64,000 bases of DNA from Leuconostoc carnosum (GTDB taxonomy: Bacteria; Bacillota; Bacilli; Lactobacillales; Lactobacillaceae), in the NCBI RefSeq assembly GCF_014207505.1, contig NZ_JACHGL010000006.1:62001-126000 (forward strand), given 5' to 3'. This document shows positions 16,842 through 23,654 of this stretch, piece after piece. A program made the translations under genes and the position numbers. How positions within the stretch are numbered: position 1 is the first letter of the stretch; each line of letters begins with the position of its first letter. The notes below the pieces were generated by a model that had not been told where the DNA came from, searched no databases, and worked only from the letters and a program-made list of their open reading frames with translations.

Positions 16842-17494
16842 AGTATTTGCTCACCTACAATAGTGCCCTCGTTAAATTTAAATATGTGGTCAGAGATTTT
16901 ATTCAAAAAATATTTATCGTGGCTGGATATCAAAATAGTCTTACCTTTTAGCTTTAAATCGTTAATCATCGCGACAAGAAAATCTTGTCCTGAATCATCT
17001 AACGCATTAGTAGGTTCATCAAAAATAAGAATCTTATTATCATTTAAAAGCGCAACTGCTAATGATAATCTTTGTTTCATACCAAGTGAATAGTGCTTAA
17101 CCTTATCTTTATTATTAGGATCCAACCCGACATATGATAATAGTTGTTGTATATTCATGTCAGCTGTTTCAACCTGATTATTTAATATGTTGAGTAAGGA
17201 TAAATTTTCTGTAGCTGTTTTATCTCCTAATACACCATATTCTTGAATTGAAAAACCAATATTTTCAGCAAACATAACTTCTTTTCTGATAAATTTTCCT
17301 TCAACTATCACGTCACCATTGTTAGGCTTTATAAAACCTAATATTGTTTTAAATGTCAGCGTTTTTCCAGCACCATTGGGACCACTAAAACCATAAACAT
17401 GATTCTCATAAATTTTTAAATTGACATTGTTCAGTATATTTTTCCTTTTAAATTTTTTATTAACATGACGTAACTCAACAACAATTTGTGACAT
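16838..17494 (-). CDS. ABC transporter ATPase of the bacteriocin-like cluster
   Basis: This 218-residue ATPase has Walker A GPNGAGKTLTF, where the usual Thr/Ser pair reads TL. The signature is YSLGMKQRL (about 129), Walker B is ILIFDEPTNALD and the H-loop is ISSHDKYFL. LGMKQR signatures are typical of ABC-2 type drug, lantibiotic-immunity and bacteriocin exporters. The start at MSQIVVEL follows AAGGAA by six bases. It pairs with the three membrane proteins encoded immediately upstream in the same overlapping operon. Confidence 0.88.
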   Translation of the reverse strand: MSQIVVELRHVNKKFKRKNILNNVNLKIYENHVYGFSGPNGAGKTLTFKTILGFIKPNNGDVIVEGKFIRKEVMFAENIGFSIQEYGVLGDKTATENLSLLNILNNQVETADMNIQQLLSYVGLDPNNKDKVKHYSLGMKQRLSLAVALLNDNKILIFDEPTNALDDSGQDFLVAMINDLKLKGKTILISSHDKYFLNKISDHIFKFNEGTIVGEQIL

Positions 17495-17496
17495 TT

Positions 17497-18159
17497 TTAT
17501 TTCCTTATCTGTGTAAATTCTATGTACCGAATGCAACTAAATAATATGATCATAATTAAAATCAAAATAATTGTGTTAAACAGGTTAATCATTAAATTTG
17601 AATCAAAACGACTAAGCATAAATTGAGATAGTATTGGTAATTTATTATTCGCAATTGTCCCCATTGCTAACAATATAGCTATAAAATATGCAATAACTGG
17701 CGATAAAAACAAGCTGATCAATGAGAAAATAAATATACTCAGACTACTATTTAAAAATAAAATAACACTAAATAAATAATACTGATTATTCCCAGGTATT
17801 AAAATCCATAAAAGCCAAAACAGAAATAACATTTCAGACATGATTTGAAATATACTGAGAATATAAGTACCTAATCCCACACGATTCAACAATGGATACT
17901 CTATCTTAACTAATTGGTTGAAACTATCGCCAATGACAGCAACGGGCATTAGCATGATGAAAAACCATTGGATTGGCATGACAAAATCATTTGGTGCTTG
18001 TAGCACACCATAGAAGACACCGTAGAATTGTTGCTGATATCTTGCTTGTAGCAGAAGCATCACATAAACTAGCGTGACAATTATAAACTTGATTCGTATT
18101 TGTTCCCAATACAACATACGATTCCTTTTTAATAACAAATTATAGTGCTGCTGTGTCAT
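17497..18159 (-). CDS. Membrane subunit C of the island ABC system
   Basis: This 220-residue protein has about six hydrophobic segments (IIVTLVYVMLLLQ, FFIMLMPVAVIGDSF, MLFLFWLLWILIPG, IFIFSLISLFLSPVIAYFIAILLAMG, LFNTIILILIMIILF). It resembles an ABC-2 permease half but I recognise no named family. The gene begins inside the end of the preceding gene (ATGA overlap) and ends two bases before the ATPase, so stoichiometric synthesis with them is likely. Confidence 0.75.
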   Translation of the reverse strand: MTQQHYNLLLKRNRMLYWEQIRIKFIIVTLVYVMLLLQARYQQQFYGVFYGVLQAPNDFVMPIQWFFIMLMPVAVIGDSFNQLVKIEYPLLNRVGLGTYILSIFQIMSEMLFLFWLLWILIPGNNQYYLFSVILFLNSSLSIFIFSLISLFLSPVIAYFIAILLAMGTIANNKLPILSQFMLSRFDSNLMINLFNTIILILIMIILFSCIRYIEFTQIRK

Positions 18160-18866
18160 AAATTTATACCAATTTTTAAAAACAACTTATTTGAGTTGTA
18201 GATACAATATAAATATACTGGGAAGATAAGCAGATTGAAAATCAATAAACTATTATAACTTTTGGGGTCAATCCACAACCCACGGGAGAAAAATAACGTT
18301 GCATGTAAATTTGTAAATAAAAAATTTTCAAAAAAAAGTAGTATGAATCCGAACATTAATCCAACTAATTTATTGAATATGACGGTCAAGAAATTCAACA
18401 ATAATATTAAAGTAAACATACTCAGAAAATACAATAATAAAAGTATTAAACTAAAAATCACTGTATTCTGCTTCACAACATAGTGATCGTCTTGAATCAA
18501 CGCATAAAAAATAAGTAAAGATGTCACTGAACCCCATAAAAAAAATAAAGCAATTTTAAAAGAATAAAGCCACACAAATTTTCCCAAAGACTTATTATTA
18601 ATTAAAATATAGATCTCATGCGCAGTAGGTTTAATGAACATTATTAAAGCCATCACAATCATTAGAGGAATGCCATAATGGACTTGATTTCTAGGATTCT
18701 GAATTGTAGTAAAAAAAAGTTCGAATAAATTTTGTTCCGATTTTAGGTGGTTAGTGGCACCCACAATACCGAAAAGACACAAAACAGTCCATGTCATAAA
18801 AATTAGCAATTCTGCTATTCGTTGTATACTCGTTTTTTTTCTTGTAAGATATTTACTGATTAACAT
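18156..18866 (-). CDS. Membrane subunit B of the island ABC system
   Basis: This 236-residue polytopic protein has about six membrane segments, with a short basic N-terminus (LISKYLTRKKTSIQR) and a C-terminal helix rich in aromatic residues. It overlaps its upstream neighbour by 14 bases and its downstream one by four. No family is assigned. Its size and topology match the other two membrane subunits, suggesting that three paralog-like ABC-2 subunits arose by duplication and then diverged. Confidence 0.72.
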   Translation of the reverse strand: MLISKYLTRKKTSIQRIAELLIFMTWTVLCLFGIVGATNHLKSEQNLFELFFTTIQNPRNQVHYGIPLMIVMALIMFIKPTAHEIYILINNKSLGKFVWLYSFKIALFFLWGSVTSLLIFYALIQDDHYVVKQNTVIFSLILLLLYFLSMFTLILLLNFLTVIFNKLVGLMFGFILLFFENFLFTNLHATLFFSRGLWIDPKSYNSLLIFNLLIFPVYLYCIYNSNKLFLKIGINL

Positions 18867-19650
18867 AACGTTTAACTCCTAATGTAATTGATATACAAAT
18901 AAATGACATTATGATCATACAGCTAGAAACAACGCGTAGAAAATTTGGTAAGTAAACTGGACTAGAAGCTATGGAGATTAAGTTTGGCGCATAAAATATA
19001 TTGGGCAAAATTCCTGATATAACAGATAATACAGATACAAATAGAAAACTGGCCGTTACACTCAAAAATTTTTTCCCCGTAAAGCAAGCAATCATAGTCG
19101 AAAATAAAGCGTATATTCCACCAAAAAATGACGGTAGTAGCATGTAAAAAACTATAAACAATAATGGATTGGTGTAATATGTATTAGCAAAAAAAGACGT
19201 TGTGTTTAACACTGTTAAATTTTCGTTAATAATTAAATTTGGCAATAGGTACGGTAAAAAAAACCACAAAATAGCATAGTTTATTAATAATGGTATAAAA
19301 ACCGTTACAAATCCACTAAAAAAAGAAATCATCTCAATATTTAATATATATTTTCTTAATGGTTTTTTTTGAACAACATGCCAAATAAAACCAGATTCAA
19401 CATCATCAATATATATTTGGCTCCCTGATAAACAACACAATAGTGGCAAACTCAAAAATAAGAGCAGTGTTAATGGCCCGGAATCAATTGAAATCCATTT
19501 TGTAAATGGTGTAAATAAAAAAGGTGACTGATCTAAAAATGACCAGTTATTTAAAATTGTTGAACCAGCGTGAAAAATAACAATAGCCATGGCAATCATG
19601 ATACCAATAAAATACTGTTTTAATTTGAATCGATGTACCCAAAAACTCAT
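18853..19650 (-). CDS. Membrane subunit A of the island ABC system
   Basis: This 265-residue protein has a cytoplasmic start (MSFWVHRFKLKQYF) and about six hydrophobic segments, with an amphipathic stretch near YIDDVESGFIWHVVQKKPLRKYI that could be the coupling loop. GGGGGAAATAAG precedes the ATG. It is the first gene of the five-gene overlapping operon and follows the small secreted protein gene after a terminator, an arrangement that lets read-through set the transporter level. The family is unknown to me. Confidence 0.72.
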   Translation of the reverse strand: MSFWVHRFKLKQYFIGIMIAMAIVIFHAGSTILNNWSFLDQSPFLFTPFTKWISIDSGPLTLLLFLSLPLLCCLSGSQIYIDDVESGFIWHVVQKKPLRKYILNIEMISFFSGFVTVFIPLLINYAILWFFLPYLLPNLIINENLTVLNTTSFFANTYYTNPLLFIVFYMLLPSFFGGIYALFSTMIACFTGKKFLSVTASFLFVSVLSVISGILPNIFYAPNLISIASSPVYLPNFLRVVSSCMIIMSFICISITLGVKRYVNQ

Positions 19651-19685
19651 CTTATTTCCCCCATATGTGTCTTATTATTAGCCAT

Positions 19686-19715
19686 AAAAAAAATCCATGA
19701 ATGGAATTCACAGAT
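19686..19715 (-). terminator. Terminator/attenuator after the secreted-protein gene
   Basis: A ten-base-pair stem with G-U pairs (ATCTGTGAAT / ATTCATGGAT) ends in eight T residues. It lies between the secreted-protein gene and the ABC operon, so it may limit read-through. Confidence 0.65.
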
Positions 19716-19724
19716 CCTTTTGAA

Positions 19725-20144
19725 TTAATCCGCGTACCAACTACCATCGGCACTGCCGTTGTTTTGAGAATATGCGTTAATAAACGCATTATTACCAGTT
19801 CCATACCACTCAACTAATTTATTATAAAGATATACATTGCTGTATGGCCTGACAACATAGCTTCGCCCTTCAGAAACATTAGCGTTACCGGTACGACCAG
19901 CTAGATAAGAATGCCCCCAAGCTGTGGCTTTATAAGATGGCACGGACATTTTTGTCGCATATAATTTATATGCTGATGTTGCCCATTTTTGCTGGTTATA
20001 GCTCCAATCAGTCGGGCTATTCCATCTAAATTCTTGATGACCAGTATAAATATTTTCTGCTGATACATTAACATTTGGTGATGTTAATAAAAATCCTGTA
20101 GCCAATACTGTGGCACCCATTGTAGTTAAACAAAGTTTTGTCAC
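19725..20144 (-). CDS. Small secreted protein, possible bacteriocin-like toxin
   Basis: From a GTG at 20144 the product is 139 residues with a good signal peptide (MTKLCLTTMGATVLATGFLL...NVNVSA) and a likely cleavage after NVSA. The mature part is about 110 residues, Cys-free, mildly basic and rich in Tyr, Trp, Asn and Ser. An in-frame TTG farther upstream is the promoter -35 and cannot be the start; the GTG at 20153 and the ATG at 20120-20118 are alternatives. The setting next to an ABC operon recalls lactococcin-972-like loci, but I do not see the family motif clearly, so function is open. Confidence 0.6.
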   Translation of the reverse strand: MTKLCLTTMGATVLATGFLLTSPNVNVSAENIYTGHQEFRWNSPTDWSYNQQKWATSAYKLYATKMSVPSYKATAWGHSYLAGRTGNANVSEGRSYVVRPYSNVYLYNKLVEWYGTGNNAFINAYSQNNGSADGSWYAD

Positions 20145-20163
20145 TCTATTCACTAAAAATATA

Positions 20164-20192
20164 ATATTACAGGTTAATATAAAACCTGTCAA
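20164..20192 (-). promoter_or_regulatory. Promoter with embedded operator of the secreted-protein gene
   Basis: TTGACA and TATAAT-like TAATAT are 17 bases apart. A perfect inverted repeat ACAGGTT-N7-AACCTGT (20169-20189) fills the spacer, the usual place for a repressor. Confidence 0.6.
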
Positions 20193-20394
20193 TAAGAACT
20201 TAATTTTTTATCAAATCAAAGCATATTATAAAATATACTATGCAATTTGCAATCACGTGATCAGTCAAGATTTAATTGTTGTCACACGCAACAATATCTT
20301 GATCCTTCATAGTGCGTCATGATACGTGGTTAGTTTTGATCTTTATATAAGTCGACAGCTAGTGTTCATACTTGCGATGTATTATCCTTTGAGT
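20193..20394. other. Intergenic region of the accessory island
   Basis: An imperfect inverted repeat TCAAGAT...ATCTTGA with inner TTGTTG/CAACAA occurs at 20265-20302, without a T-run. I see no gene. Confidence 0.4.
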
Positions 20395-20480
20395 ACAAAA
20401 ATAAGGCAACGACCAAACCACCAGAAATAGCCATAGCCACAACTGCATTCCGTTTAGCTGACATACCTGCGTATTGCTCA
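20395..20480 (-). pseudogene. Scar of a nucleoside ABC permease gene
   Basis: One frame reads EQYAGMSAKRNAVVAMAISG, nearly identical to ARYAGMSAKRNAVIAMTMSG in the intact permease at 22515-23654. Only about 28 codons remain. The fragment stops exactly where the duplicated palindrome/ldh segment begins (20481), marking a rearrangement junction. Confidence 0.8.
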
Positions 20481-20488
20481 TAAATCTA

Positions 20489-20531
20489 TAAAACCGTAGT
20501 CATTTTCACGTGAAACATGACTGCGGTTTTA
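20489..20531. terminator. Second copy of the palindrome, with degenerate parS
   Basis: This copy resembles 15793-15836 with one base deleted (CATTTTCAC for CATGTTTCAC) and one substitution, leaving TTTCACGTGAAA at the centre. It lies just upstream of the intact dehydrogenase promoter (TATAAT near 20555). Confidence 0.6.
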
Positions 20532-20593
20532 ATTCTGTCTAAATATGTGTATAATCTAATTTATAACACATAATATATTAATGAGGTACTCAC

Positions 20594-21508
20594 ATGAGAA
20601 AAATAGGTATTGTTGGTATTGGACACGTTGGTGCAACTGTCGCACATATCATTATCGCGCAAGGTTTAGCAGATGAACTTGTTTTAGTTGACAAGAATCC
20701 AAATAAATTAGCAGCGGAAGAACTCGATTTTCGTGATGCAGCTAGTTTACTTAATCATCACGTTTATGTTCATGCTGGTACGGCCAAAGATTTATCAGAT
20801 GCTGAAGTTGTTATTTCTGCACTTGGGCATATTGAATTAATCGAACCTGGTGGTGATCGCTTTACTGAATTAAAAGCGAACACACCTGAAGTGCAACAGG
20901 TTGGTGCTGATTTGCAATATGTCGGTTTCAATGGTGTCTTAATTGTTATTTCTAATCCTGTCGATGTTATTACAGGTATCTACCAAAAAGCCACTGGTCT
21001 ACCGGCAAATCAAGTTTTTGGTACAGGCACTTACTTGGATACTGCGCGTTTAAAGCGCGCACTTGGTGATGCCCTGCATGTTGACCCTCGTAGTATTAAT
21101 GGCTATATGTTGGGCGAGCACGGTAATTCACAATTTGCCGCTTGGTCTACCGTTAATATCCTTGGTAAGACGGCCGAAGATTTAGTTTCATATTACAATC
21201 TTGATTTAGATCAGGTTGCTGAAGCAGCACGTATTGGTGGTTTTACTGTCTTTGATGGTAAAAAATATACGAACTTTGCAATTGCTCATGCTGCTGTATC
21301 ATTAGCTCAGCTAGTATTGTCTGACGCACACAAAGAAGCCATCGTTTCACATTACGATGATCGTTTCAATGGTTACATCTCAACGCCTGCTGTAATTGGC
21401 CGTAATGGTATATCAGCCGAGTTTGATTTACCATTAACTGATGATGAAAAAGCTTTATTACAGAAATCAGCTGATGCTATCGCTGAAAATACAAAAGCTT
21501 ATTTGTAA
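20594..21508 (+). CDS. L-2-hydroxyisocaproate / L-lactate dehydrogenase family
   Basis: This 304-residue enzyme reduces 2-oxo acids to L-2-hydroxy acids with NADH. The Rossmann motif is GIVGIGHVGATVAH (about 4-17) and the acceptor Asp is in LVDKN. The substrate-loop region is [19 protein letters not shown]. Catalytic Asp/Arg lie in GTGTYLDTARLKRALG (about 140-155) and the catalytic His is in GYMLGEHGNSQFAAWS (about 177). The sequence is closer to the L-HicDH of Weissella than to classical LDH, so branched 2-oxo acids from amino acids are likely substrates. GAGG precedes the ATG by seven bases. A truncated duplicate lies at 15899. Confidence 0.88.
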   Translation: MRKIGIVGIGHVGATVAHIIIAQGLADELVLVDKNPNKLAAEELDFRDAASLLNHHVYVHAGTAKDLSDAEVVISALGHIELIEPGGDRFTELKANTPEVQQVGADLQYVGFNGVLIVISNPVDVITGIYQKATGLPANQVFGTGTYLDTARLKRALGDALHVDPRSINGYMLGEHGNSQFAAWSTVNILGKTAEDLVSYYNLDLDQVAEAARIGGFTVFDGKKYTNFAIAHAAVSLAQLVLSDAHKEAIVSHYDDRFNGYISTPAVIGRNGISAEFDLPLTDDEKALLQKSADAIAENTKAYL

Positions 21509-21513
21509 CCACT

Positions 21514-21545
21514 AAAAAAACGAATCATATGATTCGTTTTTTTTT
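21514..21545. terminator. Bidirectional terminator
   Basis: AAAAAAACGAATCAT and its perfect complement meet without a loop, with A- and T-runs. It serves both the dehydrogenase (plus) and the nucleoside permease gene (minus). Confidence 0.85.
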
Positions 21546-21556
21546 ACAAATACTCG

Positions 21557-22513
21557 CTAAGCTGCTTTAATATAATTCACACCATCAGCCTTAGGTGCTT
21601 TTGTCTTACCAAAGAAGAACACAAGAACAATAATAGTGAATACATATGGTGCAATTTGCAACCAAATTGATGGTACATTATTCAAACCTGGTAACTGTGC
21701 ACCAATCACTGCAAGCGACTGTGATAGACCAAAGAATAATGAAGCGCCTAGCGCGCCAATTGGATTCCAACGGCCAAAAATCATTGCCGCCATTGCCATA
21801 AATCCTTGTCCTACAATCGTGCTAGCGGAATAATTCAGGGAAATTGATTGCGCAACAACTGCGCCACCGATACCACCGAGTAAGCCAGAAAGCATAACAC
21901 CAGAATAACGTAGACGCGCAACATTTAAGCCTAAAGTATCTGCCGCTTGTGGATTTTCACCAACAGAACGTAAGCGCAAACCAAACTTTGTTTTGAAAAT
22001 AATATACCATGAAGCCACCGCTACTAGAATGGCTAACCAAGCTGGGCCTGATGTTTTTTCAAAAAATAATTGTCCAAGTACAGGAATTTTCGATAATCCA
22101 GGTACAGTGGTATAACCAAAATCTTGGGTAATTGGTTCTGTCTGTCCCTTCCCGTATAAGACTTTGATTAAGAACACACCCAACGCAGGTGCCATTAAAT
22201 TAATAACAGTACCCGAAATAATATGATCAGCACGTAAGGTCACAGTCGCCACAGCATGTAAAAGTGAGAATACTAGCCCAACGACGGCACCAGCAAGTAG
22301 GCTTAACCATGGTGTTGCAGCACCAAATTGATCAGCAAAAGTTAAATTAAACACAACAGATGCAAAGGCGCCCATCCCCATGATACCTTCTAAACCAACG
22401 TTAACAACACCGGAACGTTCAGAAAACGTGCCACCAATCGACGTAAATATCAGTGGTGCCGAATAAACCAATGTACTAGATATAACAAGTGATAACATTG
22501 CCATTAATGACAT
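21557..22513 (-). CDS. nupQ: Nucleoside ABC transporter permease (NupQ/YufQ type)
   Basis: This 318-residue BPD_transp_2 permease has about eight to ten membrane segments. The family stretch FTSIGGTFSERSGVVNVGLEGIMGMGAF is at the N-terminus, and the coupling region GLRLRSVGENPQAADTLGLNVARLRYSGV is in the middle. The start is the ATG one base after the stop of the other permease, with AAAGGCGG upstream; a longer in-frame reading would run through its neighbour. With the adjacent permease and double-ATPase it should import nucleosides. Confidence 0.9.
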   Translation of the reverse strand: MSLMAMLSLVISSTLVYSAPLIFTSIGGTFSERSGVVNVGLEGIMGMGAFASVVFNLTFADQFGAATPWLSLLAGAVVGLVFSLLHAVATVTLRADHIISGTVINLMAPALGVFLIKVLYGKGQTEPITQDFGYTTVPGLSKIPVLGQLFFEKTSGPAWLAILVAVASWYIIFKTKFGLRLRSVGENPQAADTLGLNVARLRYSGVMLSGLLGGIGGAVVAQSISLNYSASTIVGQGFMAMAAMIFGRWNPIGALGASLFFGLSQSLAVIGAQLPGLNNVPSIWLQIAPYVFTIIVLVFFFGKTKAPKADGVNYIKAA

Positions 22514-22514
22514 C

Positions 22515-23654
22515 TTATTCACCGCCTTTCTGATGACTATTGTCTTTTTTGGATGTTGTATTCGCAGCTTTCTTATTCGCTGTAGCAACCGCAGCTTTTT
22601 CATCCATGGCACTCACGCGTGCCTGCATGACCATAATTAAGTAACGTGCACCAACAAAGAAAATAATGGATGCTGTCACGATGTCAACTAATTCAAAAGG
22701 AACCCCTGATGTCATTGGCATACCTAATCCACCAATTTTTAACACGGAGAAAATTGCGGCAGCACCAAGTACACCGAGGTATGAACCACCACCTAACAAG
22801 GCAACAGCCATCCCGTCAAAACCAATAGCCGGTGAACCGTTTTGTGTGAAGAAGTTCAAGTAATTACCTAAGCCTTCGATGGTTCCAGCTAAACCAGCCA
22901 AACCACCAGACATCGTCATAGCAATCACTGCGTTTCTTTTGGCTGACATACCAGCATATCGAGCTGCATCTGGGTTTAACCCCACGGAGCGAATTTCAAA
23001 GCCAAGTGTTGTTTTTGTCATAATAAACCAAACAACAATAGTCATAATGAAAGCAATAAAAATACCAGTAGAAATACTTGATCCTTGCGTAATATCCGTT
23101 AACCACTTGACCTGCAATGAAGCATTAGAGCCAACTTGCTTAGTTGTTTCAGCAGATTCCTTAATCGTCTTCGACATGGTATTTTGTAAAATATCATTAC
23201 CTAAGAATAATAAGATATAGTTCATCATAATAGTGACAATCACTTCACTAGCACCAAATTGTGCGCGTAACCAACCTGGAATAGCACCTGCTAGACCACC
23301 TAAAGCCGTACCTAGAATCAAGACACTAGGTATCATGAGATAAGCTGGCATGTCTGGAAAACTTAATGCATACCAAACCGAGCCAACCCAACCAGCCAAA
23401 GCTTGACCAGATAAACCAATGTTGAAAAATCCTGCCGTTTGCGCGATAGTAAAGCCTAACGCCGTCAATATCAGTGGTGTCATTTGTGTAAAGACACCAC
23501 CAATATTTTGCATAGAACCAAAAGCCGAACCGATTAATGCGACATAACCCGAAATTGGATTATAACCAAATACTAACATGATAATAGCGCCCACTATTAA
23601 TCCAAAAAGGATTGAAAATAGCGCAATAGATAATGAGTTTTTTTGTACAGTCAT
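22515..23654 (-). CDS. nupP: Nucleoside ABC transporter permease (NupP/YufP type)
   Basis: This 379-residue membrane protein has an N-terminal hydrophobic block (LSIALFSILFGLIVGAIIMLVFGY), the conserved TAGFFNIGLSGQALAGWVGS, the coupling segment LGFEIRSVGLNPDAARYAGMSAKRNAV and a Lys-rich cytoplasmic tail of about 35 residues (NKKAANTTSKKDNSHQKGGE). It heterodimerises with the permease encoded one base downstream. It starts on the last base of the ATPase stop (TAATG). A decayed paralogous fragment occurs at 20395-20480. Confidence 0.9.
   Translation of the reverse strand: MTVQKNSLSIALFSILFGLIVGAIIMLVFGYNPISGYVALIGSAFGSMQNIGGVFTQMTPLILTALGFTIAQTAGFFNIGLSGQALAGWVGSVWYALSFPDMPAYLMIPSVLILGTALGGLAGAIPGWLRAQFGASEVIVTIMMNYILLFLGNDILQNTMSKTIKESAETTKQVGSNASLQVKWLTDITQGSSISTGIFIAFIMTIVVWFIMTKTTLGFEIRSVGLNPDAARYAGMSAKRNAVIAMTMSGGLAGLAGTIEGLGNYLNFFTQNGSPAIGFDGMAVALLGGGSYLGVLGAAAIFSVLKIGGLGMPMTSGVPFELVDIVTASIIFFVGARYLIMVMQARVSAMDEKAAVATANKKAANTTSKKDNSHQKGGE

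Noticed and set aside
19725-20144. Firm assignment of the secreted protein to the lactococcin 972 family
   Set aside because: The SNY...HSATV order of that family is not present; only general composition and context agree.
20145-20192. TTG start for the secreted protein (MTGFILTCNIIF...)
   Set aside because: The TTG is the -35 TTGACA of a consensus promoter and the region between is promoter and operator, so it cannot be translated from that transcript.
22514-22612. Extended N-terminus of the second nucleoside permease
   Set aside because: It would overlap about 100 bases of the preceding permease. The ATG at 22513 follows its stop and has its own ribosome-binding site.
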